A stretch of DNA of 64,000 nucleotides from Bacteroidia bacterium (GCA_022841465.1 JALHRL010000001.1:248001-312000), one strand, 5' to 3'; shown: positions 32,291 to 42,690, numbered from the stretch's first letter. Notes: generated by a model from the sequence alone, not told the origin. Made by a program: numbers and translations.

Positions 32291-35032
32291 ATGAAGAAGC
32301 TGCTGGCCCTTAGCCTTATCTTTTTTACATATTCATTTGTTTGGGGCCAAAAACTAAGTTTTTCAGGAACTGTAAAAGACACAACGCTTAACCAACCATT
32401 GCCATTTGCCGTTGTAATTGCAGTAAAAATTAAAGACTCTACTCTTGTTAAATACACCAGAACAAATGAAAAAGGGTTTTTTCAAATAAATAAAATGCCG
32501 ATAGATACTTATAGGGTAGTTATTTCGCACAAGAAATTTAACGATAAAACATTTTATGTAATAGGCACCGAAAAAAACTACGAGTTTGATTTTAAAAACA
32601 TAGTACTCCCACCTAAAAGCACATTGTTAGATGAGGTAACGATTTTTGCATTTAAAGACCCGGTTTATTATAAAGGAGATACTTTAATTTATACAGCAGA
32701 TAGTTTTAAAGTTAAACCCAATGCATCGGTTGAGGATTTATTAAGAAGGTTGCCCGGAATAAAAGTTGATGCCGCCGGAAAAATTACAGCGCAAGGCAAA
32801 GAAGTAAATAAAGTTTTAGTTGATGGCGATGAGTTTTTTGGAACCGACCCCACCATGGCTACAAAGAACTTGGCCGCAAATGCAGTAGAATCGGTTCAGG
32901 TGTATGAAAAGAAGGATGAAAACGCAAGCGCAGATAACAGCGCAGAGGAAACAATTAAAGTAATGAACCTTAAATTAAAAGACGATGCAAAAAAAGGATA
33001 CTTTGGAAAAGCTACAGCCGCTAGCGATTTTCAAAACTTTTATGAGGGAGAGCTTTTGGCTAACAGGTTTAGGAACAAACAAAAAATTTCTGTTTTTGCA
33101 TTAACTTCTAACACCCCTAAAACCGGATTCGGCTGGGGAGATATGGATAAGTTTGGTTTAAACAATGAAGAGAGTTATTCGTGGGATGAAGACAACATGA
33201 CCTTTAATGGTCCGGATAGGGGACAAGGAATTCCTACTACTTTAAATTCGGGAATTTATTACAATGATAAATTAAACAAACGAACAAAAATTAATGCTAA
33301 TTATAGTTTTAAAAACAATTCGCTGCTTACTGAAAATGAAGAGAAAAGCCAATATTTTTTACCGGACACTACGTATACCACAAACAATAAAAGCACAAGC
33401 CAAACAAATGCACAGCTGCACAATTTAAACTTAAACTTAGATTTTGAAATAGATTCTGTTACCAAAATATTTTTAATTCAAAAAACGGTATTTAATGTAT
33501 CAAAGTATTCAAGCACCACAAAAAATAATTTCGTTACAATAACAGATTTTGTTACTCGAGAAACAGAAAATATAAACACCAATGAGTCGGAGGGATTAGA
33601 TTCAAAATCGAATTTACACTTAGAAAGAAAATTTAAAAAGAAAGACAGAAGTTTAAATATATTTTACACCTATGAAGTTAACAACAACAAAAGCTCAGGA
33701 AACCTCATCACAAAAAATACTTTTTATACCTCAGCCCTTACACCTATTAATGATTTTGATCAACGCAAAGAAAATACTTCATTTACTGATTTACACAAAG
33801 TCGCAATAAATTTTTACGAGCCCATTACAAAAAAAATAAAAACCGATATGGGCTATGAATATACGTATACTACCAGCAATCAAAATAAAATTTCATTAAA
33901 TAAATTTAATAACGAGTACAGTGTTTTAGACTCTGTTTATTCTAACGATTTTATAAATTATAAATCTATTCATCAGGCACGTATGCGCTTTATATATGAA
34001 ATAAAGAAATATAGCATTAGTATTGGTGTAAAGGCACGAAATGTAAACTTAGATAACGTAAATTATTTTAACGGAAGTAAATTCAATCAAAATGTAAACA
34101 ACTTACTTCCCTTTGCAAGGTTTAATTATAACTTTAATCAAAACACCCGCTTTAATTTAACCTACAATTCTAATTCACAATTACCTTCTATTAACCAGTT
34201 ACAACCTTTGCCTAATAATGCAAACCAAAATTTTATAACCTTAGGCAATCCAAATTTAAAACCAACTTTTTCTAATAACTTAATGTTGAATTTTAATACG
34301 TATAAACCAATTTCCGGAAAATATATGTGGCTGGGCGGAAGATTTAACCAGGTGCAAAATGCGTTTTCAAGTAATTTAGTTTATGATTCATTAGGCCGTT
34401 CTATTTCCACACCCATAAATGTTGATGGAAATTATAGCGGCAATACATGGCTTGGAGGAAGCTTGCCTTTTTTCCAACGAATGTTATCTATAAATGCAGG
34501 ATGCAACACTAATTTCTATAGCAATTATAATTATATCAATAATCAAAAAAATATTACAAGAAATACAGGAATTGGTGGGAACTTAGGATTTGAAGTTAAT
34601 TTAGAAAAGCTTGTTTTTGATGTAAGTGGTAATTACGATTACAACATACCTTATTCGTCTATTGGCAACCAAAACAGCGAACCATATACCACTCAAAATT
34701 ATAGATTCAATGGTAGAGTTGAATTACCAAAAAAAGTATTTATAGAATCGGACGCAAATTATAATTTAAATAGCCGAAGGGCCGAAGGTTATAATATTAA
34801 CTTTTTAATTATTAATGCCAGTGTAACAAAAATTTTTGGAAAGCTAGATAATATCATATTAGCCGCAAAAGTGTACGATATTTTAAACCAAAACATTGTT
34901 GCCAATAGACAGGTTTATAACAACATTATTACCGATAGTAAAACGAATATTATATCAAGATATTTTTTGCTAAGTTTCACTTATAAATTTAATAGCCAGA
35001 AAACAAAGGAGAACAATGAAAATGAAGATTAA
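32291..35032 (+). CDS. TonB-dependent-receptor-like outer-membrane beta-barrel protein
   Basis: 913 aa with signal peptide (LLALSLIFFTYSFVWGQ). A CarboxypepD_reg-like domain (about 22-105) is followed by a plug-like part (ASVEDLLRRLPGIKVDAAG and VNKVLVDGDEFFGTDPTMAT). A large OMP_b-brl_3-type barrel follows, with repeated aromatic strands. It overlaps the GLPGLI gene by 17 bases, a frequent Bacteroidota pair. Its cargo is unknown. Confidence 0.9.
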   Translation: MKKLLALSLIFFTYSFVWGQKLSFSGTVKDTTLNQPLPFAVVIAVKIKDSTLVKYTRTNEKGFFQINKMPIDTYRVVISHKKFNDKTFYVIGTEKNYEFDFKNIVLPPKSTLLDEVTIFAFKDPVYYKGDTLIYTADSFKVKPNASVEDLLRRLPGIKVDAAGKITAQGKEVNKVLVDGDEFFGTDPTMATKNLAANAVESVQVYEKKDENASADNSAEETIKVMNLKLKDDAKKGYFGKATAASDFQNFYEGELLANRFRNKQKISVFALTSNTPKTGFGWGDMDKFGLNNEESYSWDEDNMTFNGPDRGQGIPTTLNSGIYYNDKLNKRTKINANYSFKNNSLLTENEEKSQYFLPDTTYTTNNKSTSQTNAQLHNLNLNLDFEIDSVTKIFLIQKTVFNVSKYSSTTKNNFVTITDFVTRETENINTNESEGLDSKSNLHLERKFKKKDRSLNIFYTYEVNNNKSSGNLITKNTFYTSALTPINDFDQRKENTSFTDLHKVAINFYEPITKKIKTDMGYEYTYTTSNQNKISLNKFNNEYSVLDSVYSNDFINYKSIHQARMRFIYEIKKYSISIGVKARNVNLDNVNYFNGSKFNQNVNNLLPFARFNYNFNQNTRFNLTYNSNSQLPSINQLQPLPNNANQNFITLGNPNLKPTFSNNLMLNFNTYKPISGKYMWLGGRFNQVQNAFSSNLVYDSLGRSISTPINVDGNYSGNTWLGGSLPFFQRMLSINAGCNTNFYSNYNYINNQKNITRNTGIGGNLGFEVNLEKLVFDVSGNYDYNIPYSSIGNQNSEPYTTQNYRFNGRVELPKKVFIESDANYNLNSRRAEGYNINFLIINASVTKIFGKLDNIILAAKVYDILNQNIVANRQVYNNIITDSKTNIISRYFLLSFTYKFNSQKTKENNENED

Positions 35033-35747
35033 ATTTATCTCTATAGTTTTGTTGTTGGCTTTTGTATTTTGTTCAACAGCACAAATTACACATGGTAAAA
35101 TTACCTATGAAAGAAAAACGAATTTGCACAAACGTTTTAAACACTGGGAAGATGTAAAAGAATGGATTAAAGAAAGTGAAAAGGTTAAGATAGACGAATT
35201 TGAATTGTATTTTAATGATACCGTTTCTTATTTTATGCCAATTGAATCGGAGTATCGCGAACAATACGAATGGGCAACAAATAAAAACAAAACGTATCAA
35301 TTCTTTAATCAAGATGTAAAAATTACGCACAAAAAAATTTGGGGAGAAGAGTTCATTTTAAAAGACTCAGTATCAAAACGCAATTGGAAAATAACAGACA
35401 ATCAACGTAACATAGCCGGTTATGTTTGCCGCAAAGCAATTTGGGTTGAGAACGACAGCAGTAAAATTTACGCATGGTACACAAACGAGTTAGAACCAAG
35501 TACGGGCCCAGAAAGTTTTAATGGTTTGCCGGGTGTAATTTTAGGTTTAGCAACAGAAGATGGCGGTACTGTTTATTTTGCTAAAAAGGTGGATATTATA
35601 AAACCAAACGAATCAATTTTTATTCTTCCTAAATCAAAAAAGAAACCGGTTAAATCGGAAGAATTTAAAAAACAACTTGTAAAAGACTACGGTAAGGAAA
35701 AATGGGGAAAAGCAATGATACTAAATAATTTTGGGGGCGTAAATTAG
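35016..35747 (+). CDS. GLPGLI family protein
   Basis: 243 aa. Signal peptide (FISIVLLLAFVFCSTAQ), then ITHGKITYERKTNLHK. The family signature is at about 170-180 (SFNGLPGVILGLATEDGG; this copy reads GLPGVI). Also the conserved YVCRKAIW, then YAWYTNELEPSTGP. A periplasmic protein of unknown function, co-encoded with the outer-membrane barrel before it. Confidence 0.92.
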   Translation: MKMKIKFISIVLLLAFVFCSTAQITHGKITYERKTNLHKRFKHWEDVKEWIKESEKVKIDEFELYFNDTVSYFMPIESEYREQYEWATNKNKTYQFFNQDVKITHKKIWGEEFILKDSVSKRNWKITDNQRNIAGYVCRKAIWVENDSSKIYAWYTNELEPSTGPESFNGLPGVILGLATEDGGTVYFAKKVDIIKPNESIFILPKSKKKPVKSEEFKKQLVKDYGKEKWGKAMILNNFGGVN

Positions 35748-36568
35748 TGGATACCGGTACTGTAACTTGCTCTTTCCATTGGATTAATAGAAATAACAGG
35801 AATATTACTTATATCAACCATTTTTTCCGACATTGTTCCGCTAAACATTTCACCCAAGCTCTTATCTTTTTTATTCATTTGAATAATCATATCACAGTCA
35901 TTCTTATTCGCGTAATCAACAATGGCTTCCGGAACATCATTTCCGGGAATTGATTTGTTAGAACAATTAACACCTTTTTCTTTTATAAACTTTTTAACCT
36001 GTTGCAAATAAGGTAATAATTTGTTTTCGTACTTAGTGTCAGATGGAGGAAATACAGATACAATTCTTAAATCTGCTTTATAATAATTTGCCAATTGAAC
36101 GGCAATACCTACTTTTTCTCTACTTTCAGGACTTAAATCAAAAGGCAAAATAATATTTTTAATCATTTTTGGGGGATCGGTAGAGCGGATCGTTAATACA
36201 GGGCAGGGCGCATTTTTAATAAATTTACTGGCTTGGTTAGTAGCAAAAAAGGCTCTGAATTTAACATGTGTATCTAAGCCGGCTACAATCAAGGTAACTT
36301 TTAGTTCCTCTGCCTTTTTATCTGTTAATTGAAAAATATCACCTTCCAGGTTTATTGTCTCTATCACTAATCCGGTATCTTTTGCGGCATCTAGTTTTAA
36401 TTGCTCTAAATCAGCTGCATGATTGGCTTGGCCTTCTTTGTACACATGCATTATAATAATTTTGGCCTTAATAATTTTGGCAATTTGGTAAGAGTACTTT
36501 ACCGCCACCAACGATTGTTTAGAAAAATCTATTGGAACTAAAACTGTACTATTTTCTCTTAAAAGCAT
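35744..36568 (-). CDS. Universal stress protein, tandem Usp domains
   Basis: 274 aa from ATG 36568 (MLLRENSTVLVPIDFSKQSL); a start at 36625 would add 19 unlikely residues. Two Usp domains (about 7-130 and 140-265), each beginning with a hydrophobic strand and D-F-S/D-L-S. ATP-binding-type G-x2-G-x9-G(S/T) motifs are not well kept, so it is probably a non-nucleotide or degenerate Usp. Convergent with the GLPGLI gene (4-base overlap). Confidence 0.88.
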   Translation of the reverse strand: MLLRENSTVLVPIDFSKQSLVAVKYSYQIAKIIKAKIIIMHVYKEGQANHAADLEQLKLDAAKDTGLVIETINLEGDIFQLTDKKAEELKVTLIVAGLDTHVKFRAFFATNQASKFIKNAPCPVLTIRSTDPPKMIKNIILPFDLSPESREKVGIAVQLANYYKADLRIVSVFPPSDTKYENKLLPYLQQVKKFIKEKGVNCSNKSIPGNDVPEAIVDYANKNDCDMIIQMNKKDKSLGEMFSGTMSEKMVDISNIPVISINPMERASYSTGIH

Positions 36569-36815
36569 GTTTAAATTTAGCCCTAATTTAATTAAAATTC
36601 CCATCAATTTAACATATTTACCCACAAAACACTCTTAATAAACGATAAAAACTGCATTCCTAATTGGGCTTTGCATACTACATAGGATTATTTTTGTGTT
36701 AAATATTAAACTAAACATACTGTTTTTCAGTGTTTTATTATAATTTAGTGGTAAAGATTAAACTTTTGTTAATTGTAAAAGTCAAACGAACAGACTAACC
36801 CATAAATTAAGGAAA

Positions 36816-37583
36816 ATGAAAAAATTATTAATAGCAATAATTCCGTTTTTAGGAATTACGTTAAATGCACAAGAAGATAACACTTGGCGTTGGGGACTTC
36901 AAATTGGCCTTCATGGAAACAAATCATATTTTATTTCCGGGCAAAATGGGGCACATGCCCGTTTTCATCACAATACGCATGGCTCAGGTGCCTTTGATAT
37001 AATTGGAAGATACGATTATAACAAGCACTGGATGATTCAAAGTGGATTAGGTTTTAATTCTATTGGTTTTGAACATGCCATTGCAAACTTTTATTCGTTT
37101 AACCAGGCCTCGTCTCGTTTTACCAAAGTGAATTCAAGTTTTGGAACCGTTGAAATCCCTTTAATGGTTTCTTATAAGTTTAACCCAAACTGTAAAAACT
37201 GGAAATGGTTTATTAGTGGGGGTGCTTCTGCAGTATTTATTGGAGCAAAAACACAAAGCTCCAATATAGTTAATGATACGGATGGGCCAACCAACCAAAG
37301 CATCTTTACATCTGAAAGCAAAACCAAATCAGGAGGAAATTTACACCTTCGATTTGCAATTGGCAGAGAAAAATTATTTAAATCAGGACGTATGTTAAGT
37401 TTTTCTGCAGTATGGAATGTTGGCTTAGCTCAGATGGCAACTTCAACTGTTAATTATACTTTAGATAATCAAACATACAATCATACCTTTGGAAACAATG
37501 GGAATTTCTTTGGGTTTAGAATGGCCTACTTTTTTAAACCCTTTCAAACTGCCAGCTCTAAAACAGTAAGCAGTATCAATTAA
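36816..37583 (+). CDS. Outer-membrane beta-barrel protein (PorT-like)
   Basis: 255 aa. Signal peptide (LLIAIIPFLGITLNAQ), then WRWGLQIGLHGNKSYF and alternating strands (HWMIQSGLGFNSIGF; TVEIPLMVSYKF; FFGFRMAYFFKPF). An eight-stranded PorT/OmpA-like barrel is likely. AAGGA lies just before the ATG. Monocistronic, ending at the terminator at 37612. Confidence 0.8.
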   Translation: MKKLLIAIIPFLGITLNAQEDNTWRWGLQIGLHGNKSYFISGQNGAHARFHHNTHGSGAFDIIGRYDYNKHWMIQSGLGFNSIGFEHAIANFYSFNQASSRFTKVNSSFGTVEIPLMVSYKFNPNCKNWKWFISGGASAVFIGAKTQSSNIVNDTDGPTNQSIFTSESKTKSGGNLHLRFAIGREKLFKSGRMLSFSAVWNVGLAQMATSTVNYTLDNQTYNHTFGNNGNFFGFRMAYFFKPFQTASSKTVSSIN

Positions 37584-37611
37584 ATCCCTTTTAAATTATA
37601 ATTTCAAGAAC

Positions 37612-37641
37612 AAAAAAGACCGCCAATAAGCGGTCTTTTTT
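37612..37641. terminator. Bidirectional intrinsic terminator between convergent genes
   Basis: AAAAAAGACCGC, loop CAATAA, GCGGTCTTTTTT. A symmetrical stem with A/T tails serves both the plus barrel gene and the minus T9SS-sorted protein. Confidence 0.9.
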
Positions 37642-37660
37642 GTTTGATCCTTTTTTAAAC

Positions 37661-38524
37661 TTAATTTTCAAGTTTTATAATTTTTTGATGCGATTTAGTT
37701 TTCTGTTCTGTATTTATTATTTCTAAAAAATAGACACCTGGTTTTAATGCACTTAAATCTACATTCATTGTTTTGTAAACAACCTGATGATTGTTCTCCG
37801 CTTCAAAAATAACTTTCCCGCCAATGTCATAAATTACAAGTTTATTAAAAGAAGAATTACTGCTTCTGATAAATAAATTATTTAATACAGGGTTAGGGGA
37901 GATGTAGAATGAATTTTGAAATAAATTTTCATTTACACTCACATTTCCAACAAAGTGCATTGAAAAAGTGACACAGGTTTTGCAATTAGCTAAATCGGTT
38001 GCGCAAATGGTGTGGCTGCCAACACAAACGGAATCATTAGGAAAATAGGCATTGTTTATGGTATCACCATCTAAGGTAAGTACCGGATCATTTGGTGGAG
38101 GTGCATATCCTCCACTCCATGTAACATAAACACTGCCGTTGCAACATGATGGGCAAGTGGCAGGCAATATAGTAGGGGTATTAACTACCAAGGCAGCAGT
38201 AGAAGTAATAGGTAACTGAAAAAATTCGTAAGAAACTAATGCGCTTAAAGAATTGTAAACGCTAATAGTATATACAGAAGAGCAAGCACATAAATTACTT
38301 ACTGTTAACGATGTTGCAGTTGAAACTTGTGTGGTTGAATTTGGGCAGCTTCCGGTATTAGTAACTACTGCAGTAAAGGGGCCATTTACACCAACTGTAT
38401 CTAAAAACACAATTGAGCCATCACAGGTTTGAAAACAAGAAGGTTGATTAATTGTAATTGAAAAGTTTTGTGAATAGCTTAAGGCATTACAAAACGCAAA
38501 TAAAAATAAAAATAGCTTTTTCAT
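37661..38524 (-). CDS. Secreted protein with type IX secretion (T9SS type A) sorting domain
   Basis: 287 aa. Signal peptide (LFLFLFAFCNALSYSQ), then cysteine-rich SprB-like repeats (INQPSCFQTCDGSIVFLD; LPATCPSCCNGSVYVTW). The C-terminal sorting domain at about 205-287 has FYISPNPVLNNLFIRSS, KLVIYDIGGKVIFEAE and LKPGVYFLEIINTEQK. Exported by the T9SS to the cell surface. Ligand or role unknown. Confidence 0.9.
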   Translation of the reverse strand: MKKLFLFLFAFCNALSYSQNFSITINQPSCFQTCDGSIVFLDTVGVNGPFTAVVTNTGSCPNSTTQVSTATSLTVSNLCACSSVYTISVYNSLSALVSYEFFQLPITSTAALVVNTPTILPATCPSCCNGSVYVTWSGGYAPPPNDPVLTLDGDTINNAYFPNDSVCVGSHTICATDLANCKTCVTFSMHFVGNVSVNENLFQNSFYISPNPVLNNLFIRSSNSSFNKLVIYDIGGKVIFEAENNHQVVYKTMNVDLSALKPGVYFLEIINTEQKTKSHQKIIKLEN

Positions 38525-38548
38525 ATGTTTAAAGATACAAAAAAACAG

Positions 38549-38968
38549 TTAATCTATAACCGCAATAACCTTAAGTTCTATAGCAATAGGTGTTGGTAAT
38601 TTATTAATTTCAATTGTTGTTCTACACGGTGCGCTTTCTTTAAAATATTCTGCCCAAATTTTATTGTAAATTGGAAAATCATCTTTCATGTTGGTAAGAA
38701 ATACCGTAACGTCAATTATTTTATTCCAACTACTTCCCGAATCCTCTAAAATATATTTGATGTTTTGAAATACGCTGTGGCATTGTTTGGCAATATCGTA
38801 ACTTATTATATTCCCGTTTTCGTCTAGTTCTACTCCCGGAATTTTTTTAGTGCCTTTTTCGCGTGGACCAACCCCGCTTAAAAACAATAAATTCCCTACT
38901 TTTCTTGCATGAGGATACAAACCTACAGGTTCCGGGGCTTTTGATGATTCTATTTTTTCAGACGACAT
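38549..38968 (-). CDS. RidA/YjgF family deaminase
   Basis: 139 aa, whole RidA fold: PEPVGLYPHARKVGNLLFLS, SGVGPREKGTKK, IIDVTVFLTNMKDDFP, and a segment ending APCRTTIEINKLPTP with the conserved Arg and Glu. The APxPxGxYPHAR start resembles 2-aminomuconate deaminase rather than canonical RidA. It may hydrolyse reactive enamine/imine intermediates, possibly in tryptophan catabolism, but no pathway genes are nearby. Confidence 0.87.
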   Translation of the reverse strand: MSSEKIESSKAPEPVGLYPHARKVGNLLFLSGVGPREKGTKKIPGVELDENGNIISYDIAKQCHSVFQNIKYILEDSGSSWNKIIDVTVFLTNMKDDFPIYNKIWAEYFKESAPCRTTIEINKLPTPIAIELKVIAVID

Positions 38969-39073
38969 AATTATTAATTAATATTCAAATTTAGGGATTA
39001 GTTCAATAAATCATACATTATTTAATAAAACATTTGTTCACTTGTATTTCTAAATTATCTGTATTTTTAAAAA

Positions 39074-39640
39074 GTGATAGAAACATTAAAATACTGGGAC
39101 ACCCTCCTCTTCCTTAAAATAAACGACTTTAATAACCCATTTTTAGATAAAGTAATGTGGTTATTAAGCAATGATTTTTTTATTTACCCGTTTATTGCAA
39201 CTTTTTTGTTTTGGTTATTTAAAAAAACAGGAGGAAAACAAACAGCTATTGCTTTATTGGGAATTGGCTTTTGTATTGCCACTTCCGATTTAACATCAAA
39301 TTTTGTGAAGCATAACGTTAAACGTTACCGGCCAAGCCATAATTTAATTATTAAAGAAAAAGTACATTCCGTTAATGGATACAAAGGCGGAAATTATGGA
39401 TTTTACTCTGCACACGCCTCCAATACTTTCTCTATCATTTGTTTATTATTTTTATTTGCAAAAAAATTAACGAATAACAATAAGTGGTATTTGCTTTTTC
39501 TTTTGCCGCTAATTATTTCTTACAGCAGAATATATTTAGGGGTTCATTATCCCTCTGATATTATTGTAGGAGGGGTTGTTGGAATTAATATTGGATTTTT
39601 GGTAAAGTTTTTATTGAACAAATATTTTAGAAGCGTATAA
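39074..39640 (+). CDS. PAP2-family membrane phosphatase
   Basis: 188 aa from a GTG start at 39074. Catalytic signature: KHNVKRYRPSH (motif 1), YGFYSAHASNT (motif 2, a PSGH variant) and SRIYLGVHYPSDII (motif 3). Membrane helices surround these. Hydrolyses lipid phosphates such as undecaprenyl-pyrophosphate or phosphatidate; the exact substrate is not readable. Shares base 39640 with the next gene. Confidence 0.9.
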   Translation: MIETLKYWDTLLFLKINDFNNPFLDKVMWLLSNDFFIYPFIATFLFWLFKKTGGKQTAIALLGIGFCIATSDLTSNFVKHNVKRYRPSHNLIIKEKVHSVNGYKGGNYGFYSAHASNTFSIICLLFLFAKKLTNNNKWYLLFLLPLIISYSRIYLGVHYPSDIIVGGVVGINIGFLVKFLLNKYFRSV

Positions 39641-40506
39641 TGAAAAGGAAAATAATTTTTTGTACAATGCCATTTTTAAGTATAATTAGTTGTTTTGCGC
39701 AGTTACCTAATACCGATTTATTTTTATTTGAATTGGATGTAAAGAATAACGGACTTATTAAATCCGGTAAAAACATTACCAACAGAGTTGGATACGATAA
39801 TCAACCTTCGTTTTCACAAAATCAAAAGTCAATTTATTATACCTCTATTAAAGAAGATAAGCAAGCTGATGTTTATTCTTATCAAATAAGCTCAAATAAA
39901 ACAAAACAATTAACAAAAACCATAGAAAGCGAATATTCTCCAACAGAGGTAAATTTTAAAAAAGCCATAGCAACGGTTTCCGTTCTAAAAGACAGCTCAC
40001 AAATAATTCGTTTTTACGATACAAAAACATTTACGGTAATTCCAACCGAGCTTGATAAAATTGATTCTGTAGGCTATTACACTTTTTTGAATTCAGATAC
40101 GGTTATATATTACAAATTAACAGAGCCCCATTCATTACGCTTTCATTCGCTTTCAACGGGCGAAGATAAATTTTTATGCAAACATCCTACCAGAACTTTT
40201 AAAGCCATTAATCGCTCGCAATTAATTTATGGCGTTAAAGACAGCGTTCGTACACGTTATTTTATTTACGATTTTGTTTTAAGAAAAGCCAATTTATTTG
40301 CAACAATTGATAATGTTTGCGAAGATATAGTTTGGCATCCAGTAAAAGGCCTATGTGTTTCCAATGGGGTACAAATAATGAATTATAACACTAATAATGA
40401 AAAATGGAACGTGCTTTATGATTTTAGCACATATGGCGTTAAAAAAATTACACGTTTCTGTTTTAGTAATTCCGGAAAACACATAGTGCTTGTAAATAAC
40501 AATTGA
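39640..40506 (+). CDS. Secreted TolB/WD40-like repeat protein
   Basis: 288 aa. Signal peptide (IIFCTMPFLSIISCFAQ), then repeats of the 'xPxFSxNxKxIYYTS' type (NQPSFSQNQKSIYYTS; FCFSNSGKHIVLV), as in TolB-like beta-propellers. Length allows about five blades. Function unknown. It overlaps the next, membrane, gene by 4 bases. Confidence 0.65.
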   Translation: MKRKIIFCTMPFLSIISCFAQLPNTDLFLFELDVKNNGLIKSGKNITNRVGYDNQPSFSQNQKSIYYTSIKEDKQADVYSYQISSNKTKQLTKTIESEYSPTEVNFKKAIATVSVLKDSSQIIRFYDTKTFTVIPTELDKIDSVGYYTFLNSDTVIYYKLTEPHSLRFHSLSTGEDKFLCKHPTRTFKAINRSQLIYGVKDSVRTRYFIYDFVLRKANLFATIDNVCEDIVWHPVKGLCVSNGVQIMNYNTNNEKWNVLYDFSTYGVKKITRFCFSNSGKHIVLVNNN

Positions 40507-42005
40507 TAGTTGCTTTTATATATTTTTTAGCCATTGTTTTTTTAATTTACAAAAATGCTTTTTTTGGAATTTTTAAAGATAGTACTATTTCAACCTCAAA
40601 ATTTTTATTACTATTTATTATTAAATGCATAGCCATACCGGTATTTTATTTCATTTTTAAAAAATATTACGGAGGAATAGAGTATTATGATGCCGGTGGT
40701 TTTTTTAGAGATGCTAAAACTATAAACGATTTGGCTTTTTCCAATTTTAGTGAGTTTTTTAAATTAATGATTGGATTACAAGATGAAAGTGAAGGCTCGT
40801 TTTTATTTGATAATTATATTACACGCACAAATAATTGGGACGAAGGAATGTCTAATAGGCTTATATTTAACGATAACCGCACTGTTATTCGAGTACATGC
40901 AATTATTCACTTTATTTCTTTTAATTCGTATTTCGTACACGCATTGTTTTCGTGTTTTTTTAGCTTTATTGGTATTACATTTATTTATAAAAGTATAAAA
41001 CCACTTTTTTCCGGAAAAGAATTATTTGTTTTACTACCATTTGTATTGTTACCTAATTTATGGTTGTTTTCAGGTGCATTATTAAAAGAGCCTTTGGTTG
41101 TTTTTTTTATTGGCCTTAATTTTTATTTCATCGATAGGTTTTTTATTCAAAAACGCAAATTAGGATTTGCACTTATTTATTTTGTGCCCATTATTTTATT
41201 TTCTATAATTTTAAAACCCCAAGTTGTAATTATCGTAACTGTATTTTATTTAATTTACTCCTTATCAAAATTTGTAAAGTTTCCGAATTTGTATTTTATA
41301 GGTGGTGTTATATTAGTAATGGTTATGTCTAATTTGGCTTTGTTGCAATTTAAAAATGCAAATCTGTTTACTTATATTAATAATAAACAACGCGAGTTTA
41401 CCGATTTAATGAACGGCGGTTTTTTTTTAAAGGATGAAACAAAATTTGTAAGAGTAAATTATGATTTAAATAATCTCAGTAAAGTTTCCGGTAAGGATGC
41501 TGAATATTTTAAGATAAAGTATGGAGTTCCTTTTTATTATTGGGAAGATAGTCACCAAAAAGATTCATTGTTTTGTTCATCAAACATAGATACTTCTACT
41601 GTATACAAATTAATTTACAAAATAGTTCCCGCTAAATCAGGATATAACATTGGGGCACTGGAATGGAACGTAACCGGCCTAAAACAATTTGCAAAGGCAA
41701 TATATTATGCTGTAATCTACCCAGTCAAATTTAATAGTGTATTAAATGCTGTTGTTTCCCTTGAAAATTTATTTTTATTTATTTGTCTGCTTATTTCGGT
41801 TATAGGTTTATTTATCAGAAAGGATAAAACAACGCTTTTGTTTTTTATTGCCACTTTTTTGTTTTTGGTCTTACTGTTTGGATTCACTACGCCTAATACC
41901 GGTGCAATTGTCAGGTACAGGAGCATAGTAGCCCCATTTATTATTTTATCTTGTATTTATACCTTATTTAAAAATGAACCCAAAACAATTAGTAAAACAA
42001 GCTGA
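40503..42005 (+). CDS. Polytopic membrane protein, hypothetical
   Basis: 500 aa starting at a TTG (40503) within a 4-base overlap. About ten hydrophobic helices, with a soluble loop around 290-400. Segments such as LFVLLPFVLLPNLWLFSGAL and KEPLVVFFIGLNFYFIDRFF recall membrane glycosyltransferase or EpsG/Wzy-type polymerase proteins, but no catalytic motif was recognised. Overlaps the AlkD-like gene by 32 bases. Confidence 0.6.
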   Translation: MIVAFIYFLAIVFLIYKNAFFGIFKDSTISTSKFLLLFIIKCIAIPVFYFIFKKYYGGIEYYDAGGFFRDAKTINDLAFSNFSEFFKLMIGLQDESEGSFLFDNYITRTNNWDEGMSNRLIFNDNRTVIRVHAIIHFISFNSYFVHALFSCFFSFIGITFIYKSIKPLFSGKELFVLLPFVLLPNLWLFSGALLKEPLVVFFIGLNFYFIDRFFIQKRKLGFALIYFVPIILFSIILKPQVVIIVTVFYLIYSLSKFVKFPNLYFIGGVILVMVMSNLALLQFKNANLFTYINNKQREFTDLMNGGFFLKDETKFVRVNYDLNNLSKVSGKDAEYFKIKYGVPFYYWEDSHQKDSLFCSSNIDTSTVYKLIYKIVPAKSGYNIGALEWNVTGLKQFAKAIYYAVIYPVKFNSVLNAVVSLENLFLFICLLISVIGLFIRKDKTTLLFFIATFLFLVLLFGFTTPNTGAIVRYRSIVAPFIILSCIYTLFKNEPKTISKTS

Positions 42006-42651
42006 AAGAGTTTTTAAAGAAAATGGAAATACTGAAAATGCACTGGCCATGAGTAAGTATATGCAAAATAAGTTTCCTTTTTTCGGAATAAAAAAGCCAT
42101 TAAGAACCAAATTAACCAAGCCTATTTTGATTTTAATTAATAGCCAAACCAACGAGCAAGAGGTTTTGGAAACAGCTGTTTTACTTTGGAAGAAAAAGCA
42201 ACGAGAATTTCATTACTTGGCTATTGATATTATTAATAAGTATAAGAAGCATTTAAGTAAAGAAAGCTTTAATGCCATTGAATGGATGCTTGTAAATAAT
42301 TCTTGGTGGGATTCGGTAGATGGTTTAGCTACTAATGCGGTTGGCCCTTTAGTATCTAAATACCCCGAATTAAAAAAGGAGATGAAGCGGTTTTCTATCG
42401 AAAAGAACATATGGTTAAATCGCATTTCTATCATACATCAACTCAGTTTTAAAAGTAAAACAGATCAAGAGTTTTTATTTACTGTTTGCATGCAACAAGC
42501 GCATAACACTGAGTTTTTTATTAGGAAAGCAATCGGTTGGTCGTTAAGGCAATATGCACGAGTTAAACCTCAAGAGGTAAAGAAATTTGTAGAAGCCAAC
42601 AAGCAAATACTTTCGCCTCTTAGTATTAGGGAAGCCTTGAAGCACCAATAA
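41974..42651 (+). CDS. DNA alkylation repair protein (AlkD-like HEAT-repeat glycosylase)
   Basis: 225 aa, HEAT-like helical repeats throughout. Family features: FPFFGIKKPLRTKLTKP, WKKKQREFHYLAIDIINKYK, NSWWDSVDGLATNAVGPLV, FFIRKAIGWSLRQYARV. AlkD-type enzymes excise N3- and N7-alkylpurines; the WWDxVD stretch carries the catalytic Asp region. Directly followed by the permease gene. Confidence 0.92.
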   Translation: MNPKQLVKQAERVFKENGNTENALAMSKYMQNKFPFFGIKKPLRTKLTKPILILINSQTNEQEVLETAVLLWKKKQREFHYLAIDIINKYKKHLSKESFNAIEWMLVNNSWWDSVDGLATNAVGPLVSKYPELKKEMKRFSIEKNIWLNRISIIHQLSFKSKTDQEFLFTVCMQQAHNTEFFIRKAIGWSLRQYARVKPQEVKKFVEANKQILSPLSIREALKHQ

Positions 42652-42690
42652 TTGGATGCAAAAATTTCTGTATATTTATGCAATAGAGCT

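Noticed and set aside
35073-35330. 85-codon minus-strand frame opposite the GLPGLI gene
   Set aside because: Shadow of a well-supported gene; hydrophobic composition comes from its AT-rich complement.
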